Below are positions 44,229 to 51,931 of a stretch of 60,954 bases of DNA, piece after piece. How positions within the stretch are numbered: position 1 is the first letter of the stretch; every line of letters starts with the position of its first letter. The stretch is from contig JAUYPV010000117.1 in the NCBI GenBank assembly GCA_030697555.1, positions 1 to 60,954 of the forward strand. The letters run 5' to 3'. Source of the DNA: Hyphomonadaceae bacterium (GTDB taxonomy: Bacteria; Pseudomonadota; Alphaproteobacteria; Caulobacterales; Hyphomonadaceae). The position numbers were made by a program, and so were the translations under genes. A model generated the notes under the pieces. It did not search any database, was not told the DNA's origin, and saw nothing but the letters and a program-made list of their open reading frames with translations.

Positions 44229-44498
44229 ATGAAGCTCAGCTGGCGTCTCGTTCTAGGCTTTCTCGTCAGCGCGCTTGCTCTCGCGGCGTGCCTGCCCCCC
44301 TTTGCGCTTCCCGACGAGGAATACTTTGCAAAGACTGCGACCGTCGCGGCGATCCCTGGACTGCAGCGCGGCGCCATCGTGATCTCGGACATACGGCATG
44401 AATCCAAGCGCGTGAGCTGGCAAGCGCTGACGCCGGAGGGCGTATTCAACTGCGACGCCAACCAGTATTTCGAGTGGCCTGCCTGCGTTCGCAGATAG
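44229..44498 (+). CDS. Small lipoprotein with C-terminal CDA...PAC motif, copy 2
   Basis: An 89-residue lipoprotein: 'LVSALALAAC' lipobox LAAC, a short middle and the C-terminal 'FNCDANQYFEWPACVRR', matching the end of the protein at 37062 ('YACDADDQMRLPSC'). The Cys-Asp-Ala...Pro-x-Cys spacing is the same (12 residues between cysteines give or take one). Unknown function; followed 10 bases later by the M23 peptidase gene. Confidence 0.7.
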   Translation: MKLSWRLVLGFLVSALALAACLPPFALPDEEYFAKTATVAAIPGLQRGAIVISDIRHESKRVSWQALTPEGVFNCDANQYFEWPACVRR

Positions 44499-44508
44499 TG
44501 AGCGCCAG

Positions 44509-45459
44509 ATGTTCACCGAACCCGTTCTTCAACTTCTCGTCCTGCAGGTAGCCCTGCCATCGGCGCTGATCATCCTCAACGCAATCCTGCCCACCGCGTC
44601 GGTGACAGGACTGCTTGCCAGATTCCTCGCCATTGGCGCCTTGCTATCCTATCTGTCGCTTGCCGGCGTCTGGCTTTTCCCGCCGTCATGGTCGACCAGC
44701 CTCCTGGGCTTTCTGCACATTGGCGGCACGCTGATCGTGTTTGCCAGGTACTGTCGAAAGCACCCTCAGCATGCGCCATGGCGCAAATGGGGTGAGCGGA
44801 TCATCGCGGGCGCCGCGACCGTGACTATGCTTGTTCTTCTGAGTTCAGCCATCGCGGGGCGTGTCACGCCACAAGGCGCGATTGATCTCGCGACGCCGCT
44901 CGCGCCGGGACGCTATCTCGTTGTCAGCGGCGGCAAAGCTCCTGGCCTCAACGCTCATCTGCGCACTCTGGACGACGAGCGATTTCGTGCGGTCCGCGGA
45001 CAGAGTTTCGCTGTGGATCTCATCGGCGTGGATGCACTCGGCTTTCGAACTCAGGGAATCGCGCCCAAAGACCCTCGCAAGTACCGGATCTATGGTGCGA
45101 CCATCCTCGCCCCCTGCGCCGGAACGATAGTCGGCGTGACCGACGGATTGTCCGACATGCCCGTGCCTCAGCGAGACCGGGCTCATCTCGCCGGCAATCA
45201 CGTTCTCCTTGACTGCAAAGGCTACATCGTCGTCCTCGCCCACATGGCGCCAGGTTCCATTGGTGTGAAGGCAGGGGACGTGTTGGAGGCTGGAGCGCGC
45301 CTGGGCGAGGTTGGAAACTCAGGGAACACCGACGAGCCGCATCTGCACATGCACGTCCAGCGCGACGTACCCGAAACAAATCCGCTTGGAGGGGAGCCGC
45401 TCTGGTTCACGGTTGGCGGAAGGTTCCTGACGCGGAACGACATCCTTACCCTTCATTGA
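44509..45459 (+). CDS. M23 family metallopeptidase with polytopic N terminus
   Basis: A 316-residue protein. The first third holds about four membrane helices (residues 8-30, 38-60, 65-85 and 100-122). The C-terminal part is an M23 (LytM-like) domain: 'GNHVLLDCKGYIVVLAHM' with the His-x3-Asp pair, 'GDVLEAGARLGEVGNSGNTD' and the HxH zinc motif in 'PHLHMHVQR'. M23 enzymes cut peptidoglycan cross-links. Fusion to four helices is unusual. Follows the small lipoprotein gene in one unit. Confidence 0.88.
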   Translation: MFTEPVLQLLVLQVALPSALIILNAILPTASVTGLLARFLAIGALLSYLSLAGVWLFPPSWSTSLLGFLHIGGTLIVFARYCRKHPQHAPWRKWGERIIAGAATVTMLVLLSSAIAGRVTPQGAIDLATPLAPGRYLVVSGGKAPGLNAHLRTLDDERFRAVRGQSFAVDLIGVDALGFRTQGIAPKDPRKYRIYGATILAPCAGTIVGVTDGLSDMPVPQRDRAHLAGNHVLLDCKGYIVVLAHMAPGSIGVKAGDVLEAGARLGEVGNSGNTDEPHLHMHVQRDVPETNPLGGEPLWFTVGGRFLTRNDILTLH

Positions 45460-45504
45460 GCGCGCGGGCAGACGCGAGTGAATGCGCGTTCGCTCGCACG
45501 TGAA

Positions 45505-46803
45505 TCAAAGCAGCAGGCGCCATGCCACTCCCGCTAGGGCAGCTACAATCACAACGACAACCACATTCGTCTTGAAGCGAAAAAGCGCGACGCCGGCCGC
45601 CAGAGCAAAAATTGCTGCCACGATATCAAAACTTGCCGGATCAGGTGCGACAAGCGCATGACCCCAGGGCGTGGCATAAGTCAACGTACGCGCAAAGAGC
45701 ACGTGCAGCCCGAACCATAGCGCAAGGTTGGCAATGACTCCCAAGACCGCGGTGGTTACTGAGGCCAGGGCCGCGGAGGCAACCGGGCTCGTCCTGAGAC
45801 GCTCTGCGAACGGCGCGCCGGCGAATATCCAGAGGAACGACGGTGCAAAAGTACACCAGCTCGCCATGGCTGCTGCCGCCGCCGCCAGAAGAAATCCGCC
45901 CCCAGGCGCCTGCCAGCCAGCAAGAAAGCCGACGAACTGGTTGACCAGGATGAGTGGGCCAGGCGTGGTCTCAGCAAGGCCCAGGCCGTCGATCATCTGG
46001 CCGGCAGCAAGCCAGCCGTGCGCATCAACGGCCTGCTGCTGCAGATAGGCAAGCACGGCGTAGGCGCCGCCAAAGGTGACAACAGCTAGTTGGCTGAAGA
46101 GCAAACCAACTTGGGTGAGAATGTGATCCGGACCCAGGACGATCAGAACGGCCGCCAATGGAGCAAGCCAAACAATGCCCCATAGGGCAGCCGCGCCAAG
46201 TGCACCGGTTGCGCGCGGCTGGACCGGGGTCGCCTCTGGCTGCAACGGCTGACTGTTCGCCGGTTTGATGCGGACCATGCCAAGTGCGGCCGCGGCGATG
46301 ATCACAACCGGAAAGGGGACGCCAAATAGGAAGAGTGAAGCAAAGGCGGCGACCGCAATCGCAAGATCGAGGCCTGTCTTGAGTGACCGCTTACCAATTT
46401 TCCACATGGCCTCGGCAACTAACGCAAGCACCGCCGCCTTCACGCCGAAGAACAAGCCGTCCACCACGGGGGTCTGGGCGTGCAAGACGTAAAGCCAGGA
46501 AAGCCCGAACACGATGACTGCACCGGGAAGCACAAAAAGCAGGCCCGCGACGATCCCGCCGCGAACGCCGTGCAGCAGCCAGCCGACATAGGTTGCAAGT
46601 TGCTGTGCCTCTGGGCCGGGCAGCAGCATGCAGTAGTTGAGCGCGTGAAGGTAACGGGCCTCGTCTAGCCACTTTTTTTCATCAACGAAGATGCGGTGCA
46701 TCAGGGAAATCTGGCCGGCAGGCCCGCCGAACCCCAGGCAGCCGACTTTGAAACTGGCGGCTACCAGTTCGCTGAAGGCAGGCTTCGCCAAGGTCTGTGT
46801 CAT
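45505..46803 (-). CDS. chrA: Chromate transporter ChrA, long two-domain form
   Basis: A 432-residue inner-membrane chromate efflux protein of the CHR family with two homologous halves. The N-terminal half has the family motif 'KVGCLGFGGPAGQISLMHRI' and 'LLPGPEAQQLATYVGWLLHG'; the second half repeats it as 'AVVTFGGAYAVLAYLQQQAV' and 'ETTPGPLILVNQFVGFLAGW'. About ten to twelve helices. Last gene of a tightly packed leftward operon (chrB, cyclodeaminase-like, GST, chrA); its ATG directly follows the GST stop. Confidence 0.94.
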   Translation of the reverse strand: MTQTLAKPAFSELVAASFKVGCLGFGGPAGQISLMHRIFVDEKKWLDEARYLHALNYCMLLPGPEAQQLATYVGWLLHGVRGGIVAGLLFVLPGAVIVFGLSWLYVLHAQTPVVDGLFFGVKAAVLALVAEAMWKIGKRSLKTGLDLAIAVAAFASLFLFGVPFPVVIIAAAALGMVRIKPANSQPLQPEATPVQPRATGALGAAALWGIVWLAPLAAVLIVLGPDHILTQVGLLFSQLAVVTFGGAYAVLAYLQQQAVDAHGWLAAGQMIDGLGLAETTPGPLILVNQFVGFLAGWQAPGGGFLLAAAAAAMASWCTFAPSFLWIFAGAPFAERLRTSPVASAALASVTTAVLGVIANLALWFGLHVLFARTLTYATPWGHALVAPDPASFDIVAAIFALAAGVALFRFKTNVVVVVIVAALAGVAWRLLL

Positions 46804-47493
46804 TCAGTACCGCGGGCGATGGCCATCGACCCAGGCGCGCGCGTGCTCGATGGGGACGGGCGTTGGCGTAGCTGCCCGGAAAGCCCGCACTGTTTCGAGG
46901 TCATCCATGCGCTTAAGCCATCCCGCCACGCGCGGCCGGCGCGGGAGCATTTCCTGTCCTTCGGGACTGAGGTTGAGGGCGTATATGCTGGGGTAGAGGA
47001 AGAAATCGGCGAGGCTAAGCGCACCAACAAGGTGGTCTCCCGTCTCTTCCAGCGATCGCTCGAGGATGTCGAGACCGCGATTGATCTGCGGAATCGACGC
47101 CTGCACCACCTTCTCATCCGGCGCTATGCCGAGAGGCGGAAACACAAGCCTCTCGTGCACCAGGTGATAGATCATGTACGGATAATAGTAGCCGTTGACG
47201 GCGCTAATCCACTGGTGGACGCGAGCGCGGTCTTTTGGGGCTGATGGCATGAGGGGCCGGTTTTTGAACGTGTCTTCGATGTAGAGCACGATAGCGCTGG
47301 TTTCGTAGATGCGAAAATCGCCATGTTCCAGGATCGGAACACGACCGAAGGGATGCAGCGCGAAGTGAGCCGGTGACCCGATCTGGGTTTCGAGATCGTT
47401 GAACCGGAAATCGATGCCTTTGTGTCTCAGCACCAATCGCACAATGTTGACGTACGTACTGCGCTGAAAGCCGTGAACGACGACATCCGTCAT
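46804..47493 (-). CDS. Glutathione S-transferase family protein
   Basis: A 229-residue cytosolic GST. N-terminal thioredoxin-fold domain (about 1-80) with 'HPFGRVPILEHGDFRIYETS', including the cis-Pro and the Glu-Thr-Ser glutathione contacts; C-terminal helical domain with 'GALSLADFFLYPSIYAL' (the N-capping Asp). Within the chromate operon it may conjugate or reduce chromium species with glutathione; that link is inferred from position. Start overlaps the cyclodeaminase-like gene's stop by four bases. Confidence 0.92.
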   Translation of the reverse strand: MTDVVVHGFQRSTYVNIVRLVLRHKGIDFRFNDLETQIGSPAHFALHPFGRVPILEHGDFRIYETSAIVLYIEDTFKNRPLMPSAPKDRARVHQWISAVNGYYYPYMIYHLVHERLVFPPLGIAPDEKVVQASIPQINRGLDILERSLEETGDHLVGALSLADFFLYPSIYALNLSPEGQEMLPRRPRVAGWLKRMDDLETVRAFRAATPTPVPIEHARAWVDGHRPRY

Positions 47494-48509
47494 GCATCTC
47501 TCCGGAAGGCTCGGACTTGCCGTGACAGGACGAAGGGGAGTCCGCGGTGGGCTGCTAAGGCGCGCTCGTAGACCATCGCGGCGCTTGCCACATCTTCGAT
47601 GGCTGTGCCGGTACTGTCGAATATCGTGATTTCATCCTCGCGCGTTCGCCCGGGTTTTGAGCCGTCGGCAAGTTCGCCGAGATCGCCGTAGACATCGGTT
47701 GATGACAGCGCGCTCGAAGCAATCGTCAAGCGTAGGTCGCCCATAGCCAGGCACTGATCCAGCGAATCCACAACGACGGTCGCACGCTCCATCAGCTCCG
47801 GGGTGATCTCGCTCTTCGAGGCGCTGTCAGCTCCGACCGCTGCGATGAAGCTGCCGGGCGACACGTGTTCTGCCTTCAAGAAAGCTGTCCGGGACGTGGT
47901 GCAGGTCGCGATCACGTCGCAATCCCGCGACATGTCTTCAAGCCGGGAGACGGCGCGCACAGCAACTCCAAGGCTGTCGCCGATCCGTTTGACGAACAAT
48001 GATGCGCGCCCCTCGTCGATGTCCCAGGCAAAAACCTTGCGGATCGGAAGAACGCCCATAAACGCCTCGACGTGCGGCTCGGCTTGCTGGCCGCACCCGC
48101 AGATCAGCAAGGTCCGAGAATCGGGGCGCGCCAGATGCTGGGCCGCCAACGCGCTGGCGGCGGCAGTTCGGCGCAATGTGATTTCAATTGAGTCCATGAC
48201 AGAAAGCACCGCGCCGGTCTCTGCGTCGCACAAGAGCAATGCGCCCTGGATGGTTGGAAGGCCGGTTCGCTCGGGATTGCCAGGCAGGTTGCCGTTGAGC
48301 TTCAGCGCGACATAGCCGCGCTCGGTGATCAGCTGCGCTCCCTTGGCGTGAAAGCCACCATGCTGAACGGGAATATGCATGGGATGAGGGGAAGATGCTC
48401 GGCCCTTCCGCGCGGCGACAAATCCGCTTTCCACCGCCTTCAGATAGTCCGCCGGCGTCACCAGCGCCCTCATGTCGATGTTGGAGAGCAAGATCGTCGG
48501 CCGGCTCAT
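47490..48509 (-). CDS. Ornithine cyclodeaminase/mu-crystallin family protein
   Basis: A 339-residue protein of the OCD/CRYM fold. Segments: 'GFHAKGAQLITERGYVALKL', 'LSVMDSIEITLRRTAAASAL', the dinucleotide-binding 'LLICGCGQQAEPHVEAFMGV', 'SFIAAVGADSASKSEI' and the C-terminal 'DEITIFDSTGTAIEDVASA'. Members are imine reductases, cyclodeaminases or alanine dehydrogenases using NAD(P)H. Its place inside a chromate operon is uncommon; it might act as an NAD(P)H-dependent reductase. Overlaps both neighbours by four bases. Confidence 0.9.
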   Translation of the reverse strand: MSRPTILLSNIDMRALVTPADYLKAVESGFVAARKGRASSPHPMHIPVQHGGFHAKGAQLITERGYVALKLNGNLPGNPERTGLPTIQGALLLCDAETGAVLSVMDSIEITLRRTAAASALAAQHLARPDSRTLLICGCGQQAEPHVEAFMGVLPIRKVFAWDIDEGRASLFVKRIGDSLGVAVRAVSRLEDMSRDCDVIATCTTSRTAFLKAEHVSPGSFIAAVGADSASKSEITPELMERATVVVDSLDQCLAMGDLRLTIASSALSSTDVYGDLGELADGSKPGRTREDEITIFDSTGTAIEDVASAAMVYERALAAHRGLPFVLSRQVRAFRRDA

Positions 48510-49027
48510 TGTGGACGCCAGTCGTGCACCTCGTCACGGGCGCCGCCGGCCCAAGCATAGAGTGCGTCATAGACGATCATGCCCTGCGCCAGCATGGCGT
48601 GGTCGTCGGTATGCAGTTTCGATAGTCCGAGTGAGATCGCGTGCAGGCCGGCCGCTTCCGGCGCAATCTTGTGGCGGTTGGTGTCGGCGCCCCGCACGAT
48701 GCGCGCCACCGTGGCGAGCGCCTTGTTCTTCTCCAGGCCAAAGCGCTGGATCAGTGTGTCAAAGCTGCAAAGCTCGCCTTGGTGGGTAATCGGCGCGCCG
48801 GGGATGTCGAATGCCGCAGCGCCCTCGCGCTTTGCGATATTTAAGACCTCCGATGTCGGCACATAGAGGATGACCGCATCCGCATCGATGAACCGGCGGA
48901 TCGCCCAAGGGCAGGCGATGCGGTCGATCTTTGGTCGCTCGCGGGTCACCCACCGAGTCGGGCGGCGGTCGCCGAACAGCTCCTGAAGAGCGTCCTGCAT
49001 GCGGGCGGCAGTTTGAGCGCGGGCCAT
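48506..49027 (-). CDS. chrB: Chromate resistance protein, ChrB C-terminal domain type
   Basis: A 173-residue protein matching the ChrB C-terminal domain: 'ERPKIDRIACPWAIRRFIDA', 'ITHQGELCSFDTLIQRFGLE', 'IVRGADTNRHKIAPEAAGLH' and 'AISLGLSKL'. Full-length ChrB is about 300 residues; this is the short form without the N-terminal domain. ChrB proteins are chromate-responsive regulators in some bacteria. ATG 49027 (AAGG six bases upstream) is preferred to GTG 49039. Three palindromes lie upstream in 49044-49126. Confidence 0.88.
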   Translation of the reverse strand: MARAQTAARMQDALQELFGDRRPTRWVTRERPKIDRIACPWAIRRFIDADAVILYVPTSEVLNIAKREGAAAFDIPGAPITHQGELCSFDTLIQRFGLEKNKALATVARIVRGADTNRHKIAPEAAGLHAISLGLSKLHTDDHAMLAQGMIVYDALYAWAGGARDEVHDWRPQ

Positions 49028-49043
49028 GGGAACCTTCACAAGA

Positions 49044-49064
49044 ATGACAAGTCATGCTCATGAC
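49044..49064. promoter_or_regulatory. Two overlapping palindromes upstream of chrB operon
   Basis: ATGACAAGTCAT (49044-49055) and GTCATGCTCATGAC (49051-49064, 6-bp arms, 2-base centre) overlap just upstream of the chrB start. They are candidate operator sites. Confidence 0.5.
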
Positions 49065-49109
49065 TAGTCCTCGCGAGGCGCCTGGAAAAACGAAACCTCT
49101 TCACCCGGT

Positions 49110-49126
49110 CATGAGCGTTGCTCATG
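49110..49126. promoter_or_regulatory. CATGAGC-N3-GCTCATG palindrome upstream of chrB operon
   Basis: A perfect 7-bp inverted repeat with 3-base centre between the chrB start and the SOD stop. Related CTCATG cores stand at 49057-49062, 49971-49976 and 50021-50028. Confidence 0.5.
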
Positions 49127-49163
49127 CCAGCCGCTGGTTATGTGGGAAGGCTTGCCTAAGACC

Positions 49164-49868
49164 TTAGGCCCTGAGGGCGGCGGCCAGCATCTTGTCGGCG
49201 TTCGTCCAGCTGATCGCGCCCATGAAGGCATCGACATAGGCGGCGGCCCGAGCGCCGAAGTCCATATGATAGGCGTGCTCATACATATCGAGTGCGAGAA
49301 GCACACGGCCGTCTGCAATGTTCATAGTGTGATCGAAGGCCCATTGATTGATCAGTTTACCTGCACGCGGCGACCAGACGAGCAGAACCCAGCCAGAACC
49401 GCCGCCCAGAGCTTTGCCCATCGCGACGAACTGGTCCCGCCATGTCTTCTCGTTGCCGAAATCCTTCTTGATCTGGCTTGCGAGCTGGGAGCTGGGGCTT
49501 CCTCCGCTGGCGCCAAGCGAGCTGAAGTAGACCTCGTGCAGGATCATCGAGTTCATCGCGATCAGCTCTTCGCGCTTGAGCCCGTTCAACACAAATCCAG
49601 GCGCCGTGTTGATATCAAGCTTGGCGACCTCCGCCTCGATGGCGCCAAGCCGGTTCACCGCGCCAACATAGTTGTTGTCGTGATGGCTCACGAGAATTTT
49701 CTCGGAGAGACCGGGGATGGCTTTCGGATCGAAGGGAAGCGGAAGGGCCTGATAATTTGCTGGGGCTGCAGAAGTGGGCGTCTGCTGCGCTGTCGCGCAT
49801 GCCTCGACTGCGAGCGCGGCGCCGGTTGCGGCGACTGCGGCGATGACGGTGCGGCGGTCAATTTCCAT
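49164..49868 (-). CDS. Exported Fe/Mn superoxide dismutase
   Basis: A 234-residue Fe/Mn SOD with an export signal: 'DRRTVIAAVAATGAALA' has twin arginines and ends in 'VEAC', so it may be a Tat-exported, possibly lipid-anchored enzyme. SOD motifs: 'SHHDNNYVGAVNRL' (second of the His is a metal ligand candidate), 'NSMILHEVYFSSLG' with a metal His, 'GSGWVLLVWSPRAGKL' and 'DMYEHAYHMDFG', the signature DxxEHAYxxD-like site. Most Fe/Mn SODs are cytoplasmic, so the exported form is notable. GGAGGGAG precedes the ATG. Confidence 0.92.
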   Translation of the reverse strand: MEIDRRTVIAAVAATGAALAVEACATAQQTPTSAAPANYQALPLPFDPKAIPGLSEKILVSHHDNNYVGAVNRLGAIEAEVAKLDINTAPGFVLNGLKREELIAMNSMILHEVYFSSLGASGGSPSSQLASQIKKDFGNEKTWRDQFVAMGKALGGGSGWVLLVWSPRAGKLINQWAFDHTMNIADGRVLLALDMYEHAYHMDFGARAAAYVDAFMGAISWTNADKMLAAALRA

Positions 49869-49969
49869 GACTTTGAACTCCCTCCAGATTGGCAGACGGC
49901 ATCACGCCCGGCCCACGCGAAAGATCGCATCCTCATACGCTTCGCAGGCGCGAACACCGATCAAAATTT

Positions 49970-50028
49970 GCTCATGGAGAATCTAGAGGAGGGCCGCAAA
50001 TCGACTAGGTACTTCACCATCTCATGAG
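49970..50028. promoter_or_regulatory. CTCATG motifs between SOD and LysR genes
   Basis: GCTCATG at 49970-49976 and the 8-bp palindrome CTCATGAG at 50021-50028 lie in the divergent SOD/LysR intergenic region and resemble the cores upstream of chrB, suggesting one regulator for both. Confidence 0.35.
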
Positions 50029-50050
50029 AAACGTTCATACATAGAGTGAA

Positions 50051-50950
50051 ATGTCCTCCTGGTATCCGCCATCGATCAGTTCAATTCGTGCTTTTGAGGC
50101 TGCGGCGCGACTCCTGAGTTTCACGCGAGCGGCTGCTGAGCTGAACGTGACCCAGAGCGCAGTTAGTCACGGCGTACGCGATCTGGAGCGGCGGTTCAAA
50201 GTAGATCTGTTCTTTCGCGACGGCCGAACGCTGGTCCTTAGCGATGCCGGCAAGCTTTACCTCCCCTTTGCCACCGAGGCGCTCGGCCGCCTTCGCCTTG
50301 GCGAGCGCGCGATCTTCGATCCGCAGCGCAAAGCGCGAGTCTTGACGGTGAGCGTGTCGCCAAGCTTTGCCGCGAAATGGCTGGTGCCGCGGCTCGGTGC
50401 TTTCTCAAACGCCCATCCGGATCTCGAGCTGCGCATCAGCGCTAATCCTCAACATATCGATTTTATGGACGGCGAGATTGATCTTGCCATCCGGCATGGG
50501 GACGGGAATTGGGCTGGGCTCGAATGCGTGCGTCTATGTGAGGAGTCCCTCTTTCCCGTTTGCAGCCCGTCGTTGTTCCGCGGAAAGCCGCCACGGACTC
50601 CCGCCGACCTTTCAAAGCACACACTTATCCATCACCGAGCCACTGATGCCTGGAAATCGTGGCTTCGGGCTTTTGGTGTTGCGGCGCCTGGAAAGGACGC
50701 GCATGGGCTAGTGGTCAACGAAATGAGCCTCGCTATCGACGCGGCGGTTTCTGGGCAGGGAGTGGCGCTCGTACGAAGCGCTCTTGCGTACCGTGACATC
50801 GCCGAAGGCCGTCTCGTTCGACCGATGTCACAAAGCCAGCCGGCAAGCTTCGCCTACTGGATTGTCTGTCCGCGGAGTAATGCCGGAATGCCGAAAATTG
50901 CCAGGTTTCGGGAATGGCTGCTGCAACAAGCAGTGGCAGAGTCAGCGTGA
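50051..50950 (+). CDS. LysR family regulator, GcvA-like
   Basis: A 299-residue LysR-type regulator. The N-terminal winged helix spans about 5-65 ('SSIRAFEAAARLLSFTRAAA', 'LNVTQSAVSHGVRDLE'), with a linker helix and a two-lobe substrate domain (about 92-295, 'VSVSPSFAAKWLVPRLGAF', 'DGEIDLAIRHGDG'), the GcvA-type pattern. It is divergent from the SOD gene and probably controls it, perhaps also the chromate operon. It is the last intact gene before the right attachment repeat; its 3' end overlaps the tail of the pilin-like frame on the other strand. Confidence 0.93.
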   Translation: MSSWYPPSISSIRAFEAAARLLSFTRAAAELNVTQSAVSHGVRDLERRFKVDLFFRDGRTLVLSDAGKLYLPFATEALGRLRLGERAIFDPQRKARVLTVSVSPSFAAKWLVPRLGAFSNAHPDLELRISANPQHIDFMDGEIDLAIRHGDGNWAGLECVRLCEESLFPVCSPSLFRGKPPRTPADLSKHTLIHHRATDAWKSWLRAFGVAAPGKDAHGLVVNEMSLAIDAAVSGQGVALVRSALAYRDIAEGRLVRPMSQSQPASFAYWIVCPRSNAGMPKIARFREWLLQQAVAESA

Positions 50951-51285
50951 TATCGAATGTCGGAGCACCGCGAATTTATTCTGACGCCAGCGACCGCAAT
51001 TCCGGGTTCCACTACCATCCTGCGCTCGGCTCGCGAGCCAGGGTTGGCGAGCCGGTTAGCCAGATCCGAAAGCCAGTTGAGGCTGGCGCCGTCGCCGAGG
51101 AGCGGGTCGGATGACTCGACCGAATCCGAGCCTGTCGAGATGTTGCCACCCGCAGCGTCTGCGCCCTGCATGGTGAAAGCAGTGATGGCCATCGTGGTGA
51201 GCACTAGCACCGCTGAGATGCCGACCCATTCAACCTTGACCAGGCCGCTGTCTTTGCGAAGGAGTTTCAACGTGGGAGCGCACAT
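50854..51285 (-). CDS. Flp-pilin-like small membrane protein, 3' end altered at island junction
   Basis: From ATG 51285 the frame gives 143 residues. The start resembles Flp/Tad-type pilins of alphaproteobacteria: 'LRKDSGLVKVEWVGISAVLV' (an Asp-Ser-Gly-x-Val...Glu-Trp-Val motif before a hydrophobic helix), then a Ser/Gly/Asp-rich region. From residue 91 on, the frame runs into the attachment repeat and island DNA, loses sensible composition (several Cys and Ser runs) and overlaps the LysR gene by 97 bases. The original gene probably ended differently. Weak ribosome site. Confidence 0.45.
   Translation of the reverse strand: MCAPTLKLLRKDSGLVKVEWVGISAVLVLTTMAITAFTMQGADAAGGNISTGSDSVESSDPLLGDGASLNWLSDLANRLANPGSRAERRMVVEPGIAVAGVRINSRCSDIRYHADSATACCSSHSRNLAIFGIPALLRGQTIQ
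50999..51017 (+). repeat. Right island attachment repeat (copy of tRNA 3' end)
   Basis: ATTCCGGGTTCCACTACCA matches the 3' end of the tRNA at 8095-8113 in 18 of 19 bases, in the same orientation. A 12-bp palindrome GGCTCGCGAGCC follows at 51028-51039, as a terminator stem might after a tRNA gene. Confidence 0.7.
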
Positions 51286-51467
51286 ACCGTCTCGTTTGAG
51301 CGAGGCTTGGCGATGAGCGCAGACCGGGACGGTTCCATGCAGTAGCGATGCCCGCAGTGAGAAGAAATTCAACCTGCGTGGGGCCTCCGGGCAACGCCTT
51401 TTTCCGTGCCAAAAGAAACGGCCCGGAGCTTTCGCGCCGGGCCGTTCTGATTTCCCGATCTGCTCGC

Positions 51468-51806
51468 TTACTTGACGAGGAATTTCTCGCGCTTCTCGCC
51501 CTTGCGCTCGAGCGATTTCAGCCATTTTGGCGTGGGGCCGCGGCCCGTGTAAATCTCGCCATTGGGCCCCAAATACTTCGGCTTCAGTTTGACGCCCTTG
51601 TCCGAGCGCTGGCGGCGGCCGCCGGGGCCTTTGCCGAGGATTTCGTCGAGGTCCAGGCCGTGTGCGGCCGCGTCGGCGCGCATCTTGGCGAGGAAGCCGC
51701 TCTTGGCTTCGTCCTTCTTGGAGGCGATGGCTTTCTGGGCCTTGGCGATCAGCTCGTTAAGATCGGCCAGCGAGAGATTATCGATATTGGGGAGTTTGGA
51801 TGCCAT
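51468..51806 (-). CDS. H-NS family nucleoid protein (HvrA-like)
   Basis: A 112-residue H-NS/HvrA/MvaT-class DNA-binding protein. The N-terminal helix ('LSLADLNELIAKAQKAIASK') mediates oligomers, a linker with 'GKGPGGRRQRSDKGVKLKP' follows, and the C-terminal motif 'KYLGPNGEIYTGRGPTPKWL' carries the RGPTPKW hook that reads AT-rich minor grooves. H-NS proteins silence foreign DNA and in Rhodobacter HvrA affects photosynthesis and redox genes. It sits just outside the island boundary. Confidence 0.92.
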   Translation of the reverse strand: MASKLPNIDNLSLADLNELIAKAQKAIASKKDEAKSGFLAKMRADAAAHGLDLDEILGKGPGGRRQRSDKGVKLKPKYLGPNGEIYTGRGPTPKWLKSLERKGEKREKFLVK

Positions 51807-51931
51807 GGGCTGCCCTTTATTATTCCAACGATCGAATGATTACGCATCAACCCGGCGCCGCGATATATTGTTTTCAGAGCTATGTCCAAAAATATATTTG
51901 TTTGTATCACGAGATCTAACTCTGCGGCGCT

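Noticed and set aside
49044-49126. CRISPR-like repeats
   Set aside because: The palindromes are irregularly spaced and lack uniform spacers; they look like operator sites.
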